Below are positions 21,729-32,886 of a DNA stretch of 64,000 bases, piece by piece. Below the pieces are notes generated by a model. The model searched no databases and was not told where the DNA came from. It saw nothing but the letters and a program-made list of their open reading frames with translations. Made by a program: the position numbers and the translations under genes. Positions within the stretch are counted from its first letter, which is position 1. Each line of letters starts with the position of its first letter. Source of the DNA: Cephalotrichum gorgonifer. Lineage: Eukaryota > Ascomycota > Sordariomycetes > Microascales > Microascaceae. Where the stretch lies: NCBI GenBank assembly GCA_900312665.1, contig ONZQ02000007.1, positions 389,156 through 453,155 on the forward strand. The letters run 5' to 3'.

Positions 21729-24700
21729 GGCTGCTGTGTTGGTCGCGTGACGGTGAAGACAGGAGGAGCCGTAGGAGGGGGTCAGCCTCGACTATTAAGG
21801 TACGCCCGGGTCGGGATCGAGCTAGCAATGCCGAGACGTAGAATCGAGGCAAGAACCTTGGGGGCGCTTAAGGAAGCGATATGGTCCAATAAGTATGTGG
21901 ACGGTGGAAGGAAGAAGTAAGTGGAAGGGGAGTGAGTGAACGTGGCAGGTGACTTGAATTGGCGCAAACCGAGGCCAAAGAAGCAAAGGTAAGATGTCTT
22001 GTCATACAAGTACAAGTTATAATACAAGTATGGGGAAGGGCAGACAGGGATGAGCAAAACTTTTTTTCCTTAGTTTGGGGGGGGGGGGGTTGTTCCAAGA
22101 CACGCCTCGCGAAACGACATCCACTTAAGTGTTCCGCTTCGATCTTAATGTTCCCCCAGACTGCTACTAAGTACTATTAGTTAGCTCTTCAACGGAATGG
22201 TACGCGCTTGGGTCCCTGTCGCCACTGCGACTGTGCTTGGCTCTATCCACAATCCATTCATAGACAGGTACGTACTCGTACTATGCGGAGTACGACTTGA
22301 GGCTCGAATAATGCTCGTGCTCTATGAAAGAAGTACTCTGCTCGAAGGCTTGGGTGCGTTCCGCCCTTGTAAGTCGAAGATCATGCTTCAGAATGCTTGA
22401 TCCCCAAAGCCACGTCAGGGTCTATTCGAATTGACATCTGCGATTTACAACATTTGGGTTCTTCTGTTGAAGCACGAACACCTTCTTTTTTCGGCTTCGA
22501 CCAGGATCCGTCCTGTCCAACGTGGGCAGTTGGTCCCATCCAGGCAATCTCGGCCTCATCACAATCACAGTGAATGACCCTGCGTCTGTGAGGGAAGCAG
22601 CGCGAGTACAACTCAACTCTCTGGGCGGGTCCGACGACAAGCCGAGGTTGTCTAGAGTCTTTCTCCTCATCACGAGATGGTTCTCGCCCTGTTCTCAGTA
22701 TACTTCGACTCGTATCTCTCTCATCTTCCGGGTGGCTGGAGTAGGTGTTGCTTTCGGTGGCGGGTCATCAACAACGGGAGTCGAAATTTGTTGAGGTACC
22801 GGATGCACCTCGAACGGTGCATGGGGCGCTCGAGGATCCATAAAAGTCAATTGGTTCCCGGGCCGGACCCACAATGCGATTCCAGGCCCACAAAAAAGTT
22901 TGGCCAGGCGGCAGACGCCCAGATCTGGTTCCGTCCTGCAAACCCGGTGGAGGCGGGCGGTACTCGGGATTTGCATGGCAAGATCCTTCAAGAGGACTTA
23001 CACTCGTACGTTACGCAAGAAATATTATAATACTTCTGCGAGGATCATCGAGAGACAGGCCCCAACCTCTCATGCTCCGGATGAGACATAGCTGGGGCCG
23101 TGTGACTATGGTTGTGGAGACTGCGGGGAAAACGGAAGGTCGGAAAGAACAAAAAAAGAACCGCCCCCGAAAACAAAATGTCCTTCCGAGCAGATCCTCA
23201 ACAAAATTCAAGCGCGGGGGGATCTTCCATTTGACCTTATACTTACTATCTTGGCGCCGGTATACAAGAAACTAGAGGAATCAGCGGCCTGGAGCCGTTG
23301 AACCTCGGCACTTTCTCATCTTCACAGGCCAGAAACAAGGCGCACCACGACGTCGACAAAATTTTACCCAACAGCCTCTGGGCTCGGTGTACTGAGTAGC
23401 TTTCCGGCATATATTCTGTATGCATGTGAAGGAGCGCGAGTGGGGCAGGCACTTCTTGGTGGTCAGAACGCAAAAGGACAACCGGGCCCGTGCCGTCCTT
23501 TGGTGATACGGCGGCTCGGTTGGAGGGAAGGAGCCGCCCGGCTGGGTCAAGCCGGGTCTTGACATGCGGCGGCCGGACCCGCTCATGGAAAGAGTATTGA
23601 GGTTGACCACGTGTGCCTCGATTACATACGAGTACAGTGGCTATTGGACAATTCTAAAGGCCCTCTTGTCTGCGAAATTATTCTAGCGAGTGTCCCGTTA
23701 TATTTGTCTCATTCTGACACAAGCTAGCCCATCGGTCGTTCATATGCCCCCCACTGGTTAGGCGCCCGATCTGACTTATCATCGTTAGTTACCCTCAGCG
23801 GAAAGGAATAGATCAAAGGCCAGAGAGCGCAAGACGTGCCACATACCCATCACAAAACAGGTAGCTGTGCCACCACGCCGTTGATAAGCTACTACTCACC
23901 AACCCAAACTTTGCGAAGAAGCATCAAATTGTTCCATCCCATCCTCCTGGTGCGGTGGATCCATCTCAACTTCTACTACCAATCAAGTTGGCCGTCAAGA
24001 CTGAGGATCCTCGTTCCTCCAGTTGTCTAATCAGACACGCGACACTTGGCAAAGACAGACCACCTATATTATGTTTACAACCAGAATGGTCGGAAATGGA
24101 TGTCACTGATCCGTGGTAATATGTAAGCTATTGGCAAGTGCGAAAGTTGAGAGATTTTGGTCGTGGCTTTCTCGAAGTGTTACAGCGCACTGCAACAATG
24201 ACAAACTCGGGGAGTCCGGGAGCGCAAGAATGCAACATAGGGATCCAAGAGGGACCTAAGGTTGCAGAAAGGCTCAATGAATCTAGTCGAGACGAAGTTA
24301 TGTCATCAATGGGCTTAATCGATATTGGAATATTCTGATCCAATCTGGATCTCCACAATCTCAGACTAGGATCAATCACATAGCTAGCTGGTATGATCTA
24401 AGATTACGAGACATATAGAGGCTCTTTCCCAAGAATAGAAGAGAAGGGAGGGGATAAGTGTTAATTTCGCACCCTCTTGAACCCCATCTTTGATCTTGAC
24501 ACCAGTTGTGACTGTTCACCAAGACCCACCTTGACATGAAGGCATTCACAACACCACGGTGGCTGGACCTTCAAGCAATACTTCTTCTCGTCCCATCGAT
24601 AAACTCCGGCCTGGCCTGGCTTCTTTGCGGCATTCGTGGAGGCACTCTGGGCAGATATTAATAATACTTCCAAACCGGGTTAGCCCCGGCCAATTCCCGA

Positions 24701-24983
24701 TGCTCCCCCGCAAACTCCCCCATACCTATATTGGACCCTGAGCTCCAAATGGGACCATTTATGCTGATCCTTGAGTCACGACGACCCATGGACCTCGGGG
24801 GTCGAAGTTTGTTTCATGTGACGCGCTCCACGGAGGGTATACGGCTACGACTTTTGATATCGATTCTTAGTAACAGGACCACGCGAAATCCAGAGTTGTA
24901 AGACTACATGTAGCCCACGAATCAATTCGTCTTTGAGAGCAATCAAATCACAATCCTTACAGACCTAGTGGCGCGCCAGGGCA
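21729..24983. other. 3.2-kb divergent intergenic region (ELO / alcohol oxidase)
   Basis: No supported gene. It includes a G13 run at 22077-22089, TACAAGTA/TACTCGTA-type 8-mers (22005, 22273) and a small inverted repeat CCCGGCT..AGCCGGG (23537-23556). It should contain the promoters of both flanking lipid genes. Confidence 0.5.
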
Positions 24984-27551
24984 ATGGATCCTACCTCTTT
25001 TGAGTCGGTCGCGGGGCCGGCTCCCTCTCCACCTGCGCTCTCATCCCTTCCGTCGACGGACTTTTGGGACGAGACTCAATGGGCCGTCCTGCTGGCGATA
25101 ATGGAGGCGGCCGTGCCCGCCATTGCGTCAGAATCGACCATCAAAGACAAACATAACCAGATTCGCATCCCCGACGCCGAGTTCGAGAACATCTTCAAGA
25201 GAGTGGAGAATACAGTGGCTGATCCCCCGTCGAAGGAGACCCTACGCGACTTCCTTGAGGAGAGGTGTACGACCGATCTTGTCTACATCGATACCTGTAA
25301 GAGGACTCTTTGCAGCTTCCCGCCGGAGGCAAAGCGACGGCTTGGCGGGATCCTCAAGCTCCTAACGTAAGTAAAATTGAGCGGGCACACCTCTTGTATC
25401 TCCGCGTCTCTGTGATCCGTGTTATGCAGGATGAGATGCGTCGGTAGCCGCCGTCCACGATTTTACTATTCCAGATCACGGCTAACCAGCACAGGTACCG
25501 GATTGGGGCATTTGTCCTCACCGGATACTGTACCCCCTTCCACCAGCTGCCCGTCCACATAAGGGCATCGATCATGAGATCGTGGAGAACCGCGAGGCTG
25601 CCGTTCCTCCCCGTCCTGTCAAGGTCGATCCAGGCACTCGCCCAGAAATGCTACTTCCAGACCAACCGCCTCCACCAGCTAACGGGATACACGGATGCGC
25701 CGCAGGGTTATAAGCCCGGTGATGCGTATGACTTCCAATTCATCCAGTTCCCCCCCGGAGACGGGCCGGCGGTCGTCGAGGCCGATGTCGTTATAGTAGG
25801 CTCGGGACCGGGCGGCGCGGTCTGCGCCAAAGCCATCGCTGAGGCGGGCTACAGAGTTGTCATCGTTGACAAGGGATACTACTTCCCGCCCTCGCAACTC
25901 CCCATGACGCAGGCGAAAGCTTGCGATCACCTCTACGAGGGCCAGTCCGTGGTCGGCCCGCAAGACAACTCGGCCATCATTGTTGCTGGTAGCTGCTGGG
26001 GGGGCGGAGGGACCGTCAACTGGAGTGTCTCCCTCCAGACACAGCAGTTCGTGCGCGAGGAGTGGGCGACGGAGCACGGCTTGCCCTTCTTCACCTCCCC
26101 GCAGTTCCAGGAGTGCCTCGAGAGGGTCTCCGACACCATGGGCGTCAGCGACAAGCACATGCGGCACAACCACGGAGCCAAGGTCATCCTCGACGGCGCG
26201 GCGAAGCTGGGATGGAAGGCCGCCGCCGCACCGCAGAACACGGGCGGCAACGAGCACTTCTGCGGGCGGTGTCACCTAGGCTGCGGCTCCAATGAGAAGA
26301 AGGGTCCTGCCGCGAGCTACCTACCGGCTGCGGCCAGGGCCGGGGCGCGGTTCGTCGAGGGCTTCCAGGTCGACAGGGTGCTCTTCGACGAATCCGACGG
26401 CTCGAAGAAGGCGACGGGGGTGGTTGGGAGGTGGGTGGCGAGGAATTCAGAGGGGGGCTTCGACGGGCCCTTGGAGCAGAAGGCGACGCGGAAAGTGATT
26501 GTGAAGGCGGCCAAGGTCATCGTGTCTTGCGGGTCTTTGTGGAGCCCTGTTGTTCTCAAGAAGAGCGGCCTCGAGGTACGGAACCGGATAGCCCCGGGGA
26601 AGGGGGAAGTATGGCTGCTGACCGCACACAGAATCCGAATATCGGGACGAACTTGCATATCCACCCAGTCAACCACGTGGTCGCCCGCTTCAAGGAGGAA
26701 ACCAAGCCGTGGGAAGGTAGGAAGCCCAGGGCAGGATACAAGACGTTAAGCTGACGTTGTGCCAGGGGGCATCATTACAAGCTACTGCTCGGAGTTCGAG
26801 AACCTCGACAACGCCGGCCACGGCGTCAAGATTGAGACTACGTGTATGGTTGTAAGTCTAGGCGGCAATATCCCCCCCCCCCCAAAAAAAAAACTAAAAT
26901 AGCGGGAAGTCCGGCCCCAGTTAACCTCCGTCGGGACAGCCGTATGCAATCCTCTCACCGGCGCCCTTCGTAAACGGCCTCGAGGCACGCCTCGCTGCCC
27001 TCAACCTCCGCCACATGAGCGGCTTCATCTCCCTCGTGCGGGACCGGGACTCGGGGACTGTGACTGTCGACCCGAGCACAGGAAGGCCTCGCATCCAATA
27101 CACCCCGTCGGACTTCGACAGCCAGAACGCACTCGAGGGCGTCGTGGCCATCGCAAAGCTCTGCTACGTGTCCGGTGCGACCGAGATCCACCCTTACCTC
27201 CCCTGGCTCGAGCCCTTTGTCCGCGGGGAGGGGACCGAGGGAGGTGAGTACGCGGACGACCCGGCATTCCTCACGTGGCTGGAGAGGGTGAGGGAGGTGG
27301 GGAACAAGCCGCCTATAGCGACGTGGACGTCAGCGCACCAGATGGGGACCTGCCGAATGGGGAGCTCGCCCAAGGCGAGTGTTGTGGATGGGAAGGGAAA
27401 GGTGTGGGGTTGCGAGGGGCTGTATGTTGCGGATTCGAGCGTGTTTCCGAGTGCAAGCGGGGTTAATCCCATGCTGACCGTCATGGCTATCGCGGATTGG
27501 ATTGGGGCGGGAGTCGTGGAGGATCTTGGCCAGGGCCAGGGGAGCAAGTGA
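24984..27551 (+). CDS. long-chain fatty-alcohol oxidase, GMC flavoprotein
   Basis: FAD-dependent oxidase that converts long-chain fatty alcohols to aldehydes with release of H2O2, in the route toward dicarboxylic acids and beta-oxidation. Five exons: 24984..25366, 25495..26575, 26632..26716, 26766..26851 and 26940..27551 (748 aa, the usual size for this family). All four introns keep phase and have GT..AG ends. The FAD-binding loop VVIVGSGPGGAVCAKA is at about residues 227-242. The family's Cys-rich segment HFCGRCHLGCGS follows. The C-terminal GMC active-site pair is His678 (SAHQMGTCRMG) and Asn721 (ASGVNPMLT). The last intron contains an uninterrupted C12A10 block. Divergent from the elongase gene. 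Confidence 0.88.
26872..26893 (+). repeat. C12A10 homopolymer junction in an intron
   Basis: Twelve C then ten A inside the last intron (26852..26939) of the alcohol oxidase gene. Length is prone to sequencing error and polymorphism. Confidence 0.8.
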
Positions 27552-27978
27552 GAGGCAGGATAGTACCAGGTAGGGGGGTGTGGGCTGCTCGTTGGATACA
27601 GGTTCTCTGGATCTGTTACCAATGACTTAATCAATTCATAGGCTTTGAATATCAACACCCTCTCCATCTCTAGACGGATGATCTCCAGTAGTCGACTAAA
27701 TGAATGAATGACTGGACCCATGCTCGAGCGTACTCGAGCGTGAGAGTAGACGCTTGTCAATGGACGTCGACTCGTCTTCTTTGCAGTTTATAGCAACGCT
27801 ACCAGCGCACCACGCCCACAAGGTTAAGTACATAAGGCAAGATTACGGAAAGGGGGATGTGCACCACGATGTTTACAGATAAAAAGAAGCGCAAGTAATC
27901 ACTCAGGAGAAAATCAGATCCCGAACCAGGCGTCGTCCACGTCCCTCCCACCCACCCACCCCCCTTACTCTCTCCACG
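27552..27978. other. intergenic, 3' flanks of convergent genes
   Basis: Convergent 3' ends of the alcohol oxidase and the GGCT-like gene. A CTCGAGCGT direct repeat lies near 27723-27741. No gene seen. Confidence 0.55.
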
Positions 27979-28698
27979 CTACCCCGGTAACTTCATCTGC
28001 TCGTCCTTGTCCTCGTACTCGTACTCGTCCGGCGGTATATATCTCCGCAGGACCCTCTCGACATACCACTCCGGCATACCCCACTCCTCAACCGCCTCCT
28101 CCAACGCGCCGTTCATCGCACAGGCGTACTCCCGGCCAGGATTCCCCGGCAAGCCCTCTCCTGGGTCGAGATAGACCACGGACCTGACAACCTGCACCTG
28201 AACCGGGACGTCGCCCTCCCCCGAAGGCGAGCCCGGGGGCGGTATGATCTCCACCTCAAGCACGGTCTTCTGGGCCGCCACCTCGAAGGCATCTAGCGCC
28301 GTCTCATCGGCCTCGGGGAGTAGATACAGCATCCCGTAGACGCCCTCCACCCCGTCCGTGACCTCCTTCTCCCCGCCGGCCCCGTCCTCGCCCGCGGGCA
28401 CCATCCGGCCATCCTCCCCAACGGCGCCGTGCTCCGGCACAGCGGGGAGCGACGACGAGCCGCCGCTCCTCCTCCTTCTCTTGGCGGCGCCGACGGGGAC
28501 TATGGTCGCACGGCCGGACGGGTTAAGTGTGAAGCTCCAGCCCGGGAGGTAGGCGAGCCCGACGGGGACGGCGTCGGGGCTGAGGCGGAGCATGGAGTCG
28601 GCGGCGAGGAGGGGCCCGTAGGCGAAATGGAGGATCTCGGGGCGGGGCGCGGTGAGGGTGAGGGCCGAAGCCTGGCTTCCCTGGCTGTCCTGAGACAT
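27979..28698 (-). CDS. gamma-glutamylcyclotransferase-like (AIG2-like) protein
   Basis: Single-exon 239-aa protein with the GGCT/AIG2 fold signature. HFAYGPLLAADSMLRL near residues 24-39 corresponds to the family's FAYGSN substrate loop. VGLAYLPGWSFTLNPSG matches the next conserved strand, and an acidic ETALDAFE segment could supply the catalytic glutamate. WYVERVLRRYIPP near the C-terminus is typical of fungal members. The loop reads YGPLL, not YGSNM/L, so activity on gamma-glutamyl substrates is not assured. A low-complexity insertion (about 75-115) and an acidic DEYEYEDKDE tail are present. Function in the cell is inferred only from the fold. Confidence 0.65.
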   Translation of the reverse strand: MSQDSQGSQASALTLTAPRPEILHFAYGPLLAADSMLRLSPDAVPVGLAYLPGWSFTLNPSGRATIVPVGAAKRRRRSGGSSSLPAVPEHGAVGEDGRMVPAGEDGAGGEKEVTDGVEGVYGMLYLLPEADETALDAFEVAAQKTVLEVEIIPPPGSPSGEGDVPVQVQVVRSVVYLDPGEGLPGNPGREYACAMNGALEEAVEEWGMPEWYVERVLRRYIPPDEYEYEDKDEQMKLPG

Positions 28699-30172
28699 GC
28701 TGTCTTTCTGGATGGGGGGGGTTTTTGTCCCTTATCCCGAGGTTGTTGACTTGCTGTTCTTTATTTTGGCTCTTCCTATGTTTGTCTTGGGAGCTCTATA
28801 GAGGGAGGTTAGGCGATATAAGCCCTGCGAGCGCCCAAATACTAAGAATATGACAGGAGGTAAAGAGGGGGAAAGATTCGGGGTTTTCAGACGTGGTGTA
28901 GTTTCGTGTAAGTGGTCAGGTTCAGCTTACTGGCGTCTCGCGCTTATCTTCATGCGGGACGGGAATGCGAGACGGTTTTATGCAGCCGAGACTAAAGGAG
29001 GGGAGAGGCGCTTCCTGGGTTGCAGGCGAAGATGTATTTGTATTATTGAAGCGCAGCTCCCAAAAGAGAGTTAAGAGAGACCAAAATGTAAATATATTGA
29101 GCTAACAGGAGGGTGAGGCGGGAAGCATTGCAAACGTCCAGGCGGCCTCTTCCCGCCAAGCCGCAATCCGAAATAGACCCAACACGACCATAAGAGAAGT
29201 ACAAGAAGGGCCAAAAAAAAGTCCGATCTCTCACGCAGAGTCCGAGAAGCGAGTTCTCTGTATCCGGTGGGCGGTGCACCCACAGCGCCCCCTCTCGCCT
29301 CCCTCCCTCCCCGCGTCCGTCTCCCTCCGTGGCTCGATTCAGCCTTGTAACCGAAGTTGGGGGCCAAGACAGGGGGGTCCCCAACAGGGGTCGTCAACAG
29401 GGGTTGTCAACAGGAGGAGTCACGTCACCAGCATAAGGACGGGGGAGGGCTTCACGTCGCCAGCCCCTTCCTCGTCAAGAAGAGGGAACCGAAGGGGCGC
29501 ATGGAGGGCTTAAGTGTCTGCGGGTGTGGTCGACTTTTACAAATGAGTGGGCATACTACTTTATTTCACCCTCCAGGATCAAGGACCAAGGTTTCATTCA
29601 CTCAGCCCTGCAAGTGCGTCCAAGCACACTGACAGGTGACGGGCGGCGGATAAGCAATGCATGCATGCATGCCAAGCCGACATATCACTCCCTCCCCCCC
29701 CTACCCGCATCTTCATAGGGAGGAAACCTTGGATGAATCCAGCTCCGACTCGCATAGGGCTGATGCGGCTGGGGACGGGATTTTCTTCCTTCCCCAAAAT
29801 TTCCCTCATACAGTTCAAATTTGCGACGTTTGGTGCCTGGACTCATAGAACATGCTCCTGAAGGATCAAGTTAACTGAGACATCTGAGCAAGAATAGGCT
29901 GTATTCGTTTCAATTCCCATCCCCGAGTAGAGACCAAAAAAAAACTTCGCTCCCTATTGCACCGGTGCCATGAGATATCGCATCCGAAAAATAACATAAC
30001 AAGAATTGAAAAAGACAACACCCGCGTGAGAGCCGGAGAACCAGCCATGCATCCCTCGTCAATGTGTAAGTAAAGCAAAAGCACCTCGTTAAATCATTCC
30101 CGGTACCGCACCCTCCGAAATAGTCATCCCTCAGAGGCGGCCCCCCCTTTTCCCTTTTCCCAACTCCACCGC
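28699..30172. other. intergenic
   Basis: Promoter side of the GGCT-like gene and 3' flank of the MAPKKK gene. It contains a 13-bp tandem repeat and a GCATGCATGC run near 29658-29672. No supported gene. Confidence 0.5.
29382..29420. repeat. 13-bp tandem repeat, three units
   Basis: Units CAACAGGGGTCGT, CAACAGGGGTTGT and CAACAGGAGGAGT follow each other without gaps; the third has diverged. Confidence 0.8.
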
Positions 30173-32886
30173 CTACGTAATAGGCGTTAGGAACGGGCTC
30201 AGCATCAGCTCGTCCGCATCGGGCCGCTTCTCGTGGTCAATCTCAAAGGTCCTCTGCAAGAACTCCTTGGCCTCTGGGCTTGCGTGCTCCGGGATCGTCG
30301 GCGCCGTCCTGCCCCCGCCGATCTTGAAGATGGCCTGCAGCTGCGTGCTGTCCGGGAATGGGTGCGCCCCCGTCATCATCTCCACCACCAGGCACCCCAG
30401 CGACCAGATGTCCGCCTTGCGTGTGTGGCTCGTCTGCTTCACCACCTCCGGCGCCATCCAGAACACCGACCCCTGCAGTGACGGCCGGTTCTTGTTGTTG
30501 TGCGCCCCGCTCAGGATGTTGCTCGCCTCGAGCTTCTTCGAAATGCCAAAGTCGGAAATCTTAATCGTCCCCTTGTTGTCCACGAGGATGTTGGCCCCCT
30601 TGATGTCCCGGTGGATGATGTCCTTGCCGTGCAGGTACGACAGCCCCGTGAGGATCTGCCGCACGAAGCTACGCACCAGCGGCTCGGGGAGAGCCCCGTA
30701 CGAGTTGAGCATCGTCTGCACCGACCCGCCCGCAACGTACTCGAGGAAAATGTTCAGGTACTCGCCCGACGAGCTGCACCCGAGGTACTGCACGATGTTG
30801 GGGTGCTTGAGGTCGCGAAGCAGCGCGATCTCACGCTTGAGTGCCTCGATCATGCTCTTCTTGCGGTTGTCGTTCGTGCTGTTGGCCCCCGCCGCCGGCG
30901 ACTCCACCTGCTTTACCGCGATGAGCTCGCCTGTGATGGCGTGGAGCGCGAGGTACACGCTACCGAAGGACCCCTGCCCGATCAGGGCGCCCTTCATCCA
31001 CTTGTTGTCATCCCACGAGTCGCCCGCGAGGAAGCTCTGGAGGTCCTCGTCCACGTCCTCGCCATCCTCGTCGAGCGCCTCCTTGATGTCGTGGAAGGAC
31101 CCGGACCCCGTCGAGTCGCCGCTGCCGTCGTAGTACGTCGTGCGCCTCATGACCGTGTGCCCCTCAGGGTCCGTCACACTGACGCTCGCCGTCTCCGAGC
31201 CGCTGTCGCCGAACGACGTGAACGACTTTCGGCTCCCATCAATGGGTGACTCCTCCTGCAGGGGTTCCAGCATGGACGACGCTACCGAGTCGCGGAACCC
31301 GTGCGGGATGCGGCTGAGCGCATTCTGCGACCGAGTCTTGCCCTGACCGCCGCCGCCGCTCAGCCACGCGTCCGCAATCGTCGGGATGGGTGGTATGTCC
31401 GGGATGGTAGACGCGAAGCTGAGGCTGCTGGCGACACTCAGCCGGTGATTCACCCTGCTAAGGCGCGTCGACCGACGGAGCGACATACGTGCCGTCCGGT
31501 CGATGTCCTCGCGGGCGTGGTCGGGGAAGTAAGATGTCAGGTCCGACGTGATTAGTTCGCTGGGGGGTCGCAGTCCGCCGAATGGCCGCAGCGTCCCCGT
31601 CCTCCGCAGAGGCTCCTGGTGCCGCGAGGTATAGCCGACACCGCTCGGTTCGTTTTGAGCGTCCTCATCCCAGCCGTCCCCCAGTAGCTGGTTCAGTTTC
31701 TGGCTCCGCTTGTCCACCTTCTCCATGCTCCGCGCGTGGGTCTGCGACGCCTCCTCCATGGCGATGGCCGCAGCCCGCTGGAGCTCGGACTCGCCCGGCT
31801 CGCCCGCAGGGACGCGGCGGAGGATGAGGCGGTTGCGCTCCGGCCGCTTCTGGTCCTTGATGATGCGCCACAGCTCCGTGTCCCCAAGGCGGCGGGTCTG
31901 GTGCGGGTTGGGCTCGAGGCCGTCGAGGACCCAGAAGCAGTAGTTCCGCTCATGATCTTCACGAAGGGCGAACTTCCGGAGGGTTACGCGCATGACTTCC
32001 TCGCAGGTGCTGCAGTCGGCAATCTTGACGACCTTGGTGACGCCGTTTGTAGAGATGACTCGAATGACGTCTTGACCCTGTGGTAAGGCAGCCATCAGTG
32101 AACCGTCCATACTGGAGTTATTCCTCGTATGGCTGTTTACCAGACGCGCCGACGGCGGCTCCGCGGGGGAACCGGGGTGTCTGGATCCGTGGCCAATATG
32201 TGGCCGCCGAAGATCGGCAGTAGGCAATGGCGAGTTCGGCCGCGAAGTATCTAACGCACTACCCGTATCGTAATACTGCCTCGCGTATTGTTGTCGGCCC
32301 CCCGAGCTCTGCCCCATCGTCCGCATGTGTCGGGGGGAGCCTCCGGGGTTCGAGGGGGCATACTGTATGTCGAGGCCCCCAAAGGAATCCTACGGTAGAG
32401 AACAAGACATTGTTAGCCCGCAAGACCTTTTAAACGACGCACCGTCCCCGGGTAGCAAATCGAAATCAACTGTACCCTATTTCGCTTCTTCACGTTGGCA
32501 TACGCCCTTGTCCTCAGCTTCTTAATGCCGAGGAACAAGCGGACGCGGTCACCAACTTTGTCGATGCCCATTTCCTTGAGGGTCTCCTTGTCCATCTCGA
32601 GCAGGTTCTCGCCGTTGATGTGATTCTTGCGGAATATCTTCTCATACTCGCCGCACTTGACCGTCCTGAGGTAATCACAAACGCGATCGACGTCCCAGTT
32701 CTTGACGGAATCGGGGCCATCGCCCTCGGAGAATTCGGACTCGGTGGGACTCGCGAAGGGCTGGCTCGGTGCCGCTATCGCTTGCACCCTCCTTGGGGGC
32801 GCCATGTTGGATGACTGGACGTTTGGGGGGAGGGAGGCGGAGCCGAGAGGCGCGTAAGCTGGCGTTTTTGACGCGAGCATCGCCAT
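30173..32886 (-). CDS. STE11: STE11-type MAP kinase kinase kinase
   Basis: MAPKKK of the fungal mating/infection/filamentation cascade (Ste11 in yeast, NRC-1 in Neurospora, Mst11 in Magnaporthe), acting upstream of a Ste7 MEK and Fus3/Pmk1 MAPK. Exons are 32886..32476 and 32389..30173 (875 aa), phase 0, with an 86-nt intron (GTACAG..GTAG). The SAM domain is at about 62-125, which would bind a Ste50-type adaptor. A Ras-association/RBD domain is at about 244-328 (DVIRVISTNGVTK onward). A Ser-rich regulatory linker follows. The kinase domain spans about 601-871: GQGSFGSV (608-615), VK lysine 630, HRD (730-732) and DFG (750-752). All catalytic residues are intact. Confidence 0.93.

Noticed and set aside
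30500..31249. 249- and 288-codon plus-strand frames
   Set aside because: Opposite the MAPKKK kinase domain; shadows.
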